From positions 1 through 64,000 of the forward strand of contig NZ_BOOJ01000037.1 of the NCBI RefSeq assembly GCF_016863175.1: a stretch of DNA of 64,000 nt, in the 5' to 3' direction. The notes beneath the pieces are model-generated. The model had not been told where the DNA came from, did not search any database, and saw only the letters and a list, made by a program, of their open reading frames with translations. This document shows, piece by piece, positions 25,942 through 33,044 of the stretch (positions within the stretch are counted from its first letter, which is position 1; every line of letters begins with the position of its first letter). The stretch is from Paraplanobispora siamensis (lineage in GTDB: Bacteria; Actinomycetota; Actinomycetes; Streptosporangiales; Streptosporangiaceae). Both the position numbers and the translations under genes were made by a program.

Positions 25942-25962
25942 CGGCCGGCCATGCCGCGGCGG

Positions 25963-26038
25963 CCGGTCACACCGTCGGTCGTACCGTGACGACCGGTCAC
26001 AGCGTCGGTCGTACCGTGACGACCGGTCACAGCGTCGG
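25963..26038. repeat. 30-bp tandem repeats with hairpin potential
   Basis: Two complete units of 30 nt (25963-25992, 25993-26022) and a 16-nt partial third unit differ at one position. Each unit contains GGTCGT and ACGACC as inverted arms round a 6-nt loop. The array begins 22 nt after the LuxR-type gene, so it may act in transcription termination, but exact tandem duplication is unusual for that. Confidence 0.8.
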
Positions 26039-26690
26039 CCATTCTCCGAGAGGTGAGGATCGGTCACGCCGTGCCGTACCGGCCGGATATCCGCTGACGA
26101 GCGGTCGCGACAAGGGGTGTCCCGATCGGTCGTGAGCACGGATATCGGCGAACGCACCACCTGAAAGCTTCGCGCGTGAAAGAGTGTGAGCAAGGGCACA
26201 CCGGCCGCGGCCGGTGCGACCACTGAAGATTCCGGACTCCGGAACAACCGCGCCGTTCCCCGGAGCCCGGAATCTTCAGTGCTCGCACCATCAGCGATGT
26301 GATCGTCGGCTATGCGGAGGCCGGCAGGTCGTGACGGGCGTCCTCACCGTCGAGATCGGCCACGAAAGCCCACCCGCTCCTCCGGTCGGTGGAGTCGATG
26401 CGCCGCTTCGCCTCTCCGGGGACGCGCTCGGGCAGCCCGTTCAGGCCTGGCACCCCGTGCCCCGCGACATCGTGAGATTCCACGAGACGACAGGGTCCGG
26501 ATCGTCTGTCCACGGTATGCGGTTCCTTTTCACCCCGTTGCCGGAGAATCCCCCGGGTCTTCGGCATTCATCTGGATAACTGATACGAGAATCTCAGTCA
26601 GGTTCCGCACTCGCCAGTGACCAGCTGCACGATGACACCCATGTGGTTTGTCACGGTGCGCATTCATCCGAACACCGTTCGTGTCCGGGC
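26039..26690. other. 652-bp region without a supported gene
   Basis: Between the LuxR-type gene and the convergent PP2C gene I see no convincing coding sequence. The open frames on both strands have poor codon bias and no ribosome binding site. The stretch holds the large inverted repeat at 26213-26289 and a CCGGCCGCGGCCGG palindrome at 26201-26214. It is less GC-rich than its neighbours. Confidence 0.6.
26213..26289. repeat. Large imperfect inverted repeat (about 33-bp arms)
   Basis: The outer arms of 23 nt (26213-26235 and 26267-26289) are complementary except at one position. Pairing continues inward for about nine more base pairs with a mismatch and a 2-nt bulge, leaving a loop near 26246-26254. 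The arms contain CACTGAAGATTCCGG and its complement. A bidirectional terminator, a MITE-like remnant or a structured RNA are all possible. Confidence 0.8.
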
Positions 26691-27806
26691 TCAGGGCCGC
26701 CAGATGAGGATCAGGGCGCAGTCGTCGTTGTGCCCGGCCGACATGGAGTTCACCAGGGTGCGCGCCCCGGCGGAGAACCCGGAGGGCAGCAGGCGCTCGG
26801 CCTCGCCCAGCAGGCGGTCGAGACCGGCGTCGATGTCACGGCCGGGCTGCTCGATCAGCCCGTCGGTGTAGAGCATGAGCGCCTCGCCCTTGCGGAGCAC
26901 CCCCTGGTCGGGCTCGCAGTGCAGGTCCGGGACGACGCCCAGGACCACGCCCTTGGCCGGGGAGACCCGCCAGGTGCCGGTGCCCGCCTCGAACTTGACC
27001 ACCGGCGGGTGACCGGCCGAGGTGATGACGTACTCGCCCGTGGCGAGGTTGAGCCGGACGTGGACGGCGGTGACGAACCCCTCGGCCTCGCGCTGGCGGT
27101 GCAGGTAGGCGTTGCACACCGGCAGGAAGTCGCTCACCGAGCCGAGCAGCCCGCCGAATGCCCCCGAGAGCATCAGCGCCCGGGTGCCGGCGTCGACGCC
27201 CTTGCCGGAGACGTCGACCAGGGCCAGCTCCACCGTGTCGCCCTCGCGCGAGGAGACCAGGAAGTCACCGCCGAAGGAGGAGCCGCCGGCCTGCTTGAGC
27301 ACCACCTTGGTGCCCCAGTCCTTGGGCAGCTGGGGCAGCTCGCTCTGCTTCTTGAGCCGCTCGCGCAGTTCGAGGAGCATCACGTCGCCGCGCAGCCCCT
27401 GCACGCCGAGCTTGCCCCGGGTGCGGGCCATCACCCCGGCCAGCACCGAGGTGAAGCCGAAGGCCGCCAGCAGACCCGGGCCGATGTAGCCGAAGCCGCC
27501 GGTGACGCCCACGTAGACCAGCGCGACCGCGATCGCGGCCAGCAGTACGGCGAGGCTGCGCAGCCGGAGCTGGAGGCCGCCGACGAGAATGATCGGGATC
27601 ATGAGGGCGGGCGAGAACCACTCGACCGAGACCCGGGCGGCCAGGATCCCGAGGGCCAGGCTCAGCACGATCAGCGTGATCATGAGGTTGCGGTCGCGGG
27701 CCAGCGGTCCGCGCCGGAGGAACCGCACCGTGGGCACCAGGAAGGGGACCCGCACCAGGAACGCGCGGAGCCCTGGAGGGATCAACGGCACCGGACGGGA
27801 ACTCAT
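26691..27806 (-). CDS. Membrane-anchored PP2C/SpoIIE-type phosphatase
   Basis: A 371-residue protein with three or four membrane helices over about residues 38-125 (LMITLIVLSLALGILAARV; LMIPIILVGGLQL; LAVLLAAIAVALVYVGVTGG). A cytoplasmic SpoIIE phosphatase domain follows at about 150-370. Metal-binding signatures are GGSSFGGDFLV, ALVDVSGKGVDAGT, MLYTDGLIEQPG and GHNDDCALI. It probably dephosphorylates an anti-anti-sigma factor. The ATG at 27806 (MSSRPVPLIPPG) is chosen; longer in-frame extensions would overlap the divergent acetyltransferase gene. Confidence 0.9.
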   Translation of the reverse strand: MSSRPVPLIPPGLRAFLVRVPFLVPTVRFLRRGPLARDRNLMITLIVLSLALGILAARVSVEWFSPALMIPIILVGGLQLRLRSLAVLLAAIAVALVYVGVTGGFGYIGPGLLAAFGFTSVLAGVMARTRGKLGVQGLRGDVMLLELRERLKKQSELPQLPKDWGTKVVLKQAGGSSFGGDFLVSSREGDTVELALVDVSGKGVDAGTRALMLSGAFGGLLGSVSDFLPVCNAYLHRQREAEGFVTAVHVRLNLATGEYVITSAGHPPVVKFEAGTGTWRVSPAKGVVLGVVPDLHCEPDQGVLRKGEALMLYTDGLIEQPGRDIDAGLDRLLGEAERLLPSGFSAGARTLVNSMSAGHNDDCALILIWRP

Positions 27807-27924
27807 GATGCGCCTGACTGTAGCGCTCCACCCCCGCTTTGGGCAGCCCACTTGACCAACGCCTAGATCATCCGGCACGGATATTGAATGGCCGCCGTGG
27901 TACGGCTCACCTACCGTGGGGAAG

Positions 27925-29154
27925 ATGACTTTCACCCTGCGCCCGATGACCGAGGCCGACTGGTCCGACTGGCTGGCGGTCGACGATGAGGCGTTCGGCA
28001 GCACCATCCCCCCGCACCGCGCGGAGCTGTTCAAGGGCAACACCGAGTTCGAGCGCTCCCTGGGCGCCTACGACGGTGACCAGCTGGTGGGCGTCACCGC
28101 GGTGTGCAGCTTCACCATGACGGTGCCCGGCGGGCCCATCCCGGTCGGCGGCGTCACCGCGGTCGGCGTGCTCCCCTCGCACCGCCGGCGGGGCGTACTG
28201 TCCGCGTTGATGAAGCGTCAGCTCACCGACCTGCACGAGCGGGGCGAGGCGGTCGCCGCGCTCTACGCCTCCGAGGCGGTGATCTACGGGCGGTTCGGCT
28301 ACGGCAGGGCCGCCGACAGCCTGATCTTCGACATCCCCCGGCACGGTGGCGCCCTGGCTCCGCACGCCCCGGCCGACCCCTCGCTGCGGCTGCGGATCGT
28401 CAAGCCCGCCGAGGCCAGGGGGATCTTCGAGAAGGTCTTCGACGCCGTGCTCGGCAGCCGTCCCGGGCTCTACGCCCGCACGCCCGCGCGCTGGGACGCG
28501 GCGCTGTCCGACCAGGAGGCCGACCAGGGCGGCGCCGGGCCGCTGCGCGCCGTCGTGGTCGAGGACGGCGACGGCCCGCGGGGTTACGCGCTGTTCCGGA
28601 TCAAGGCGAGCTGGAACGACCAGGGCCTGCCGGACGGCGAGCTGCGGCTGCGCGAGCTCTTCGGTCTCGACCCGGCCGCCTACGCGCTGCTCTGGCGGCA
28701 CGTGCTCGACCGCGACCTGGTCTCCCGGATCAAGTCCTGGAACCGCCCCGCCGACGACCCGCTGATCCACCTGCTGGCCGACCCCCGCCGGCTCAACGCG
28801 ACCTGGGTGGACGACCTGTGGATCCGGGTGGTGGACGTCGACCGGGCCCTGACCGCGCGCCGCTACGCGGCGCCCGTGGACGTGGTGATCGAGGTCGACG
28901 ACCCGGTCTGCCCGTGGAACGCCCGCAGCTGGCGGCTGTCGGCCGACGCCTCCGGCGCCCGGTGCGTGCCGGTGGACGACCCGGCCGACGTCGCGCTCCC
29001 GGTGAGCGCCCTGGGCGCGGCCTATCTCGGCGGGCGACCGCTCACCCCGCTGCAGGAGGCGGGCGTGGTGCGCGAGGCGCGGGCCGGAGCCGTACGGGAG
29101 CTGTCTACCGCGCTGTCGTGGGAGCCGGCGCCCTGGGCGGGCCTGATGTTCTGA
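27925..29154 (+). CDS. Eis-family GNAT N-acetyltransferase
   Basis: A 409-residue acetyltransferase of the Eis (enhanced intracellular survival) type. It has an N-terminal GNAT fold with the acetyl-CoA motif VGVLPSHRRRGVLSALM (about residues 78-94), a second degenerate GNAT half, and a C-terminal sterol-carrier-like domain. Eis proteins acetylate aminoglycosides or protein lysines at several positions; the substrate here is unknown. The ATG at 27925 is chosen over the GTG three codons upstream because GGGGAAG precedes it. Confidence 0.88.
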   Translation: MTFTLRPMTEADWSDWLAVDDEAFGSTIPPHRAELFKGNTEFERSLGAYDGDQLVGVTAVCSFTMTVPGGPIPVGGVTAVGVLPSHRRRGVLSALMKRQLTDLHERGEAVAALYASEAVIYGRFGYGRAADSLIFDIPRHGGALAPHAPADPSLRLRIVKPAEARGIFEKVFDAVLGSRPGLYARTPARWDAALSDQEADQGGAGPLRAVVVEDGDGPRGYALFRIKASWNDQGLPDGELRLRELFGLDPAAYALLWRHVLDRDLVSRIKSWNRPADDPLIHLLADPRRLNATWVDDLWIRVVDVDRALTARRYAAPVDVVIEVDDPVCPWNARSWRLSADASGARCVPVDDPADVALPVSALGAAYLGGRPLTPLQEAGVVREARAGAVRELSTALSWEPAPWAGLMF

Positions 29155-29263
29155 CGGAGCCCGGGCTCGCCGGACCGGACCGCGGGAGGGAAACGTGCCC
29201 GCCGGCGCGGCGGGCAGGCCCGCAACCTTCGAAAGGGGTGTGCCCGCGGGTTATCGTGGCGGC

Positions 29264-29425
29264 ATGGCACTGCAGAGCTTGCAGATCACCTCGCTCACCG
29301 CGATGCGGGCCCGGGACGTGTCCCGGCCCTCCCAGGAGCAGCAGGAGGCCGCGGACCGGCGCCCCCTGCGCGATGAGACCCCGCGCAGGGAGCAGTCGCG
29401 CCGCGGCCGCGACAACAACAAGTGA
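29264..29425 (+). CDS. Conserved small actinomycete protein (MRARDVSRP type)
   Basis: A 53-residue, charged protein. It opens with MALQSLQITSLTAMRARDVSRP and continues with a Glu/Arg/Gln-rich tail ending in RRGRDNNK. The MRARDVSRP core is one I associate with small uncharacterised actinomycete proteins; this is memory, not a search. No domain or membrane segment is visible. A TATCGT box ends 6 nt before the ATG, so the mRNA may be leaderless, which fits the absence of a ribosome binding site. Confidence 0.65.
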   Translation: MALQSLQITSLTAMRARDVSRPSQEQQEAADRRPLRDETPRREQSRRGRDNNK

Positions 29426-29487
29426 GCCCCGCCGGCCGGGCCCCTGCGTAGGAGCGGCCGGCCGGGACGGTCAGGGCGGCCGAAGGG

Positions 29488-29955
29488 TCAGGGCAGCGGC
29501 GGGAGCTCGCCCGTCGTCTCGTACGACGACAGCTGGTCGATGCGGCGGGTGTGCCGGTCGGCGCCGGAGTACGGCGTGGCGAGGAAGATCTCGACGAACC
29601 GGGTCGACTCCTCCTGCGGGTGCATCCGCGCGCCCACGCTGATCACGTTGGCGTCGTTGTGCTCCCTGGCGAGCTTGGCGGTGTCCTCGCTCCAGGCCAG
29701 CGCCGCGCGGATGCCGCGCACCTTGTTGGCCGCGATCTGCTCCCCGTTGCCCGAGCCGCCGATGACGACCCCCAGGCTGCCCGGGTCATTGGCGACGCCC
29801 TCGGCCGCGCGCAGCACGAACGGCGGATAGTCATCCTCGGCGTCGTAGACGAAGGGACCGCAGTCCGTCACCTCGTGACCGCGCTCCTTCAACCAGGAGA
29901 CGAGGTGGTTCTTGAACTCATAGCCGGCATGGTCGGCACCGATGTAGACACGCAC
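29488..29955 (-). CDS. rpiB: Ribose-5-phosphate isomerase B
   Basis: A 155-residue RpiB/LacAB-family enzyme that interconverts ribose-5-phosphate and ribulose-5-phosphate in the pentose phosphate pathway. Seen are IGADHAGYEFKNHL (substrate His9), GGSGNGEQIAANK (Glu72 in the place of the catalytic Cys of the E. coli enzyme, as in mycobacterial RpiB) and ISVGARMHP. The GTG start at 29955 aligns with the family N-terminus. It is convergent with the 53-residue gene and divergent from def. Confidence 0.95.
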   Translation of the reverse strand: MRVYIGADHAGYEFKNHLVSWLKERGHEVTDCGPFVYDAEDDYPPFVLRAAEGVANDPGSLGVVIGGSGNGEQIAANKVRGIRAALAWSEDTAKLAREHNDANVISVGARMHPQEESTRFVEIFLATPYSGADRHTRRIDQLSSYETTGELPPLP

Positions 29956-30053
29956 CCGCCCAGTTTCGCAGGTATGGGTGGCCCCCTCGACGCCCACCCC
30001 GGCTAAAGTAATAGCCGGTCCGCTATTGGAACCCTTACAAGAGAGAGCCCCAC

Positions 30054-30542
30054 ATGCGTGACATCCGAGTGATCGGGGATCCCGTCCTGCGCACGCCCGC
30101 CGAGCCGGTCACCGAATTCGACCGCGACCTGCGCCACCTGATCGACGAGATGTTCGCCGCGATGTACGCCGCCGACGGCGTGGGGCTGGCGGGTCCGCAG
30201 ATCGGCGTGTCCAAGAGGTTGTTCGTCTACGACTGCAGCAACCGCAAGGGCCACGTGATCAACCCCGAGCTGACGATCGACGACGACACCGTGGTGGTCG
30301 ACGAGGAGGGCTGCCTGTCGGTCCCCGGCCGCGACACCGGCAAGCCGATCTACGCCAAGACCCCCCGGGCCGCCGGGGTCACCGTCACCGGCGTGGACCG
30401 GCTGGGCCGCCCGGTCCGGGTCAAGGCCCGAGGCCTGCTGGCCCGCTGCTTCCAGCACGAGACCGACCACGTGAACGGCTCGCTCTACGTCGACCGGCTG
30501 GCCAAGGACGCCGCGCGGAAGGTCCTGCTGCAGACGCCCTGA
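30054..30542 (+). CDS. def: Peptide deformylase
   Basis: A 162-residue metalloenzyme that removes the N-formyl group from nascent proteins. The three signature motifs are present: GVGLAGPQIG at residues 42-51 (motif I, with Gly where Ala is more common), EGCLS with metal ligand Cys87, and QHETDH with His135, Glu136 and His139. The site GAGAGAG precedes the ATG. The gene is divergent from rpiB and convergent with the aldehyde dehydrogenase gene. Confidence 0.96.
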   Translation: MRDIRVIGDPVLRTPAEPVTEFDRDLRHLIDEMFAAMYAADGVGLAGPQIGVSKRLFVYDCSNRKGHVINPELTIDDDTVVVDEEGCLSVPGRDTGKPIYAKTPRAAGVTVTGVDRLGRPVRVKARGLLARCFQHETDHVNGSLYVDRLAKDAARKVLLQTP

Positions 30543-30558
30543 CCGGCGCCGCGGGCCC

Positions 30559-31968
30559 TCACATCTGCAGGGACTTGGTCTCCAGGTACTCCTCCAGGCC
30601 GAACTCGCCCAGCTCGCGCCCGATGCCCGACTGCTTGTACCCGCCGAAGGGCGCCAGCGGGTTGAACCGGCCACCGTTGATCGCCACCTGGCCCGTGCGC
30701 AGGCGCCGGGCCACGGAGACGGCGTTGCTCTCGTTGTCCGCCCACACCGCGCCCGCCAGGCCGTACGGCGTGCCGTTGGCGATGGAGACGGCCTCGTCCT
30801 CGCCCCGCGTGTAGGGGATGACCGCCAGGACGGGACCGAAGATCTCCTCCTGCTCGATCACCATGCCGGGCTCCACCCCGGCGAAGACCGTGGGCTCCAC
30901 GTAGAACCCCCGGTCGAGCGGGCGGTCGGTGCCGCCGGCCACCAGCCGCGCGCCCTCCTCCTGGCCGCGGTTGATGTAGCGCACGACCCGGTCGCGCTGC
31001 ACGGCCGAGACCAGCGGGCCGAGCCTGGTGCCCTCGTCGAAGGGGTCGCCCACGGTGTACTTGGCCGCGGCCTGGACGGCGAGGGCGACGGCCTCGTCGT
31101 ACTGGTCGCGGTGGACGATCATGCGGGTCCAGGCGGAGCAGGTCTGGCCCGAGTTGATGAAGGCGTTGGCCACCGTCGCCTTGACCGCGGTCTGCAGGTC
31201 GGCGCTCGGCAGGATCACGCTGGCCGACTTGCCGCCGAGCTCCAGCGCCACCCGCTTGACCGTCTCGGCGGCGATCGCGGCGACCCGGCGGCCCGCGCGG
31301 GTGGAGCCGGTGAAGGAGACCATGTCCACGTCGGGGTGGGCGGCGATGGCCTCGCCGATCACCGGCCCGTGACCGCTCACCATGTTGAACACGCCGGGGG
31401 GCAGACCGGCCTCGTCGAAGATCCCGGCCAGCGCGAAGGCCACCAGCGGCGCCACCTCGCTGGGCTTGAGCACGACCGTGCAGCCCGCTGCGAGCGCCGG
31501 CGCGACCTTGCACACGATCTGGTGGAGCGGGTAGTTCCACGGCGTGATGGCGCCGACCACGCCGACCGGCTCCCGCAGCACCCAGGAGTTGCCGATCCGC
31601 TTGGTGTCGAAGTCGTAAGTTTCGGTCAGGCTCGCGTAGGAGGCCAGGACCCCGGCGGGCATCAGCGTCTGCACCTTCATCGCCAGGCCGTACGGGGCGC
31701 CCATGTCGGTGGAGATGATCCTGGCGATCTGGTCGGCGCGCTCGTGCAGCAGGTCGGCGGCGGCGGCCAGGAACTTGCCCCGCTCGGCGGGGGCCGTGGC
31801 GGACCACATGGGCAGGGCGGCCCTGGCGGCGGCCACCGCGGCCTCGACGTCCGCGGGCGATCCCGCCGGCACCCGATCGATCAGCTCCTCGGTGGCGGGG
31901 TTGACCACGTCGATGCTCTCGCCCGAGGCCGAGGCCTGCCAAGCTCCGTTCAGGTAAAGGTGACGCAT
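30559..31968 (-). CDS. NAD(P)-dependent aldehyde dehydrogenase
   Basis: A 469-residue ALDH superfamily enzyme. The Rossmann and catalytic features are [20 protein letters not shown], the [10 protein letters not shown] segment with general-base Glu (about residue 243), and the nucleophile Cys in [14 protein letters not shown] (about residue 277). The C-terminal [13 protein letters not shown] and [15 protein letters not shown] are typical of broad-specificity aldehyde dehydrogenases. The physiological substrate cannot be read from the sequence. It stands alone. Confidence 0.93.
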   Translation of the reverse strand: MRHLYLNGAWQASASGESIDVVNPATEELIDRVPAGSPADVEAAVAAARAALPMWSATAPAERGKFLAAAADLLHERADQIARIISTDMGAPYGLAMKVQTLMPAGVLASYASLTETYDFDTKRIGNSWVLREPVGVVGAITPWNYPLHQIVCKVAPALAAGCTVVLKPSEVAPLVAFALAGIFDEAGLPPGVFNMVSGHGPVIGEAIAAHPDVDMVSFTGSTRAGRRVAAIAAETVKRVALELGGKSASVILPSADLQTAVKATVANAFINSGQTCSAWTRMIVHRDQYDEAVALAVQAAAKYTVGDPFDEGTRLGPLVSAVQRDRVVRYINRGQEEGARLVAGGTDRPLDRGFYVEPTVFAGVEPGMVIEQEEIFGPVLAVIPYTRGEDEAVSIANGTPYGLAGAVWADNESNAVSVARRLRTGQVAINGGRFNPLAPFGGYKQSGIGRELGEFGLEEYLETKSLQM

Positions 31969-32166
31969 GCCTTCATCCTTGCGCGCGGAACGTGAGAAGG
32001 CGAGAGCTCCATTGATTACTCAGCGTGTCGTCTGCATTACACACAGTAAGTACGCCCCTCGCCGAAGCGGACCCGTGGCCGCCTCCTGACAGGAGCGTAC
32101 GACGAACTGTCCAGATCCGGAGGAAATGCCGAGGATCCTTAAAAAGTCGTAATGTCCAGACCTGCA

Positions 32167-32194
32167 CCGTGGCGGGGCGGACGCCCCGCCACGG
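32167..32194 (-). terminator. Terminator of the DsbA-like gene
   Basis: A perfect 12-bp stem (32167-32178 with 32183-32194) and 4-nt loop, 10 nt past the stop codon. The remaining 235-bp gap to the aldehyde dehydrogenase gene shows no gene. Confidence 0.85.
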
Positions 32195-32203
32195 CCACGC
32201 GGC

Positions 32204-32824
32204 TCAGTCGAAGATCGGCGGCCGGGTGCGGGAGCGCTTGAGCTCGAAGAAGCCGTCGAAGCCGGCGACCGTGTGGACGCCGTCCCACAGGCGACCGGCC
32301 TCCTCGCCCTTGGGAGCGGGCGAGATGACGGGACCGAAGAAGGCGACGTCGCCGACCGCGATCACCGGGGTGCCGACCTCCTGGCCGACCCGGTTGATGC
32401 CGTCGTTGTGCGAGGCGCGCAGCGACTCGTCGTAGTCCTCGGAGTCCATGGCGTCGGCGAACGAGCGGTCCAGCCCGGCGGCCTCCAGGGCCTCCTCGAC
32501 CGTCTCGCGCAGGGTGTCGAGCTGCTTGATCCTGCCCTGGTTGTGGAAGCGGACGCCGAGCTCGGTGTACAGGCGGCCGACGGTCTCGGAGTCGTACTTC
32601 TCCTGGACCGCGGCGACCACGCGGACCGGCCCGATCGCCTTGGCGATCATCTCGCGGTAGGCGTCGGGGACGTCCTTGTCCTCGTTGAGGATGTTCAGGC
32701 TCATGATGTGCCAGCGCGGCTCGACGGGCCGCACCTTCTCCACCTCGAGCAGCCAGCGCGAGGTCATCCAGGCGAAGGGACAGAACGGGTCGAACCAGAG
32801 GTCGACCGGCGTGCGCTCAGTCAT
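32204..32824 (-). CDS. Rv2466c-like DsbA-fold protein with monothiol CPFA motif
   Basis: A 206-residue thioredoxin-fold protein that resembles the mycothiol-dependent nitroreductase Rv2466c over its full length (WFDPFCPFAWMTSRWLLEV, HIMSLNILNEDKD, GPVRVVAAV, VGTPVIAVGDVAFFGPVISP, FFELKRSRTRPP). Rv2466c carries CPWC; here the motif is CPFA, so Cys15 is kept and the second Cys is Ala18. A monothiol mechanism with mycothiol as resolving thiol is therefore expected. The gene has its own terminator and no thiol-related neighbour. Confidence 0.88.
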   Translation of the reverse strand: MTERTPVDLWFDPFCPFAWMTSRWLLEVEKVRPVEPRWHIMSLNILNEDKDVPDAYREMIAKAIGPVRVVAAVQEKYDSETVGRLYTELGVRFHNQGRIKQLDTLRETVEEALEAAGLDRSFADAMDSEDYDESLRASHNDGINRVGQEVGTPVIAVGDVAFFGPVISPAPKGEEAGRLWDGVHTVAGFDGFFELKRSRTRPPIFD

Positions 32825-33044
32825 GTGTCCAGCTTCCTCGTCAAGGAGACATTCCGCCTCGCAACAACCTGAGGGCCTCGGCCCGTATTCCGCGTCGGAT
32901 TATTGCCACGTCCCTCCCCTTTATCCTCATATGTAGTGATCAATCGGTGGGTACGCCTCCGGGGCGGCGTTCTCCCGCCTCCCATGGCAGGATTCAGGCA
33001 GCCCTTCGCAAGGGAGCGGAGGACGTCGTGACGAGGGAGCGGTA

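Noticed and set aside
25963-26038. Tandem 30-bp repeats considered as a CRISPR array
   Set aside because: The units are directly adjacent with no spacers, and no cas gene is present.
26214-26579. Open frames on both strands over the large hairpin region
   Set aside because: They cross the inverted repeat, have no ribosome binding site and show atypical codon use.
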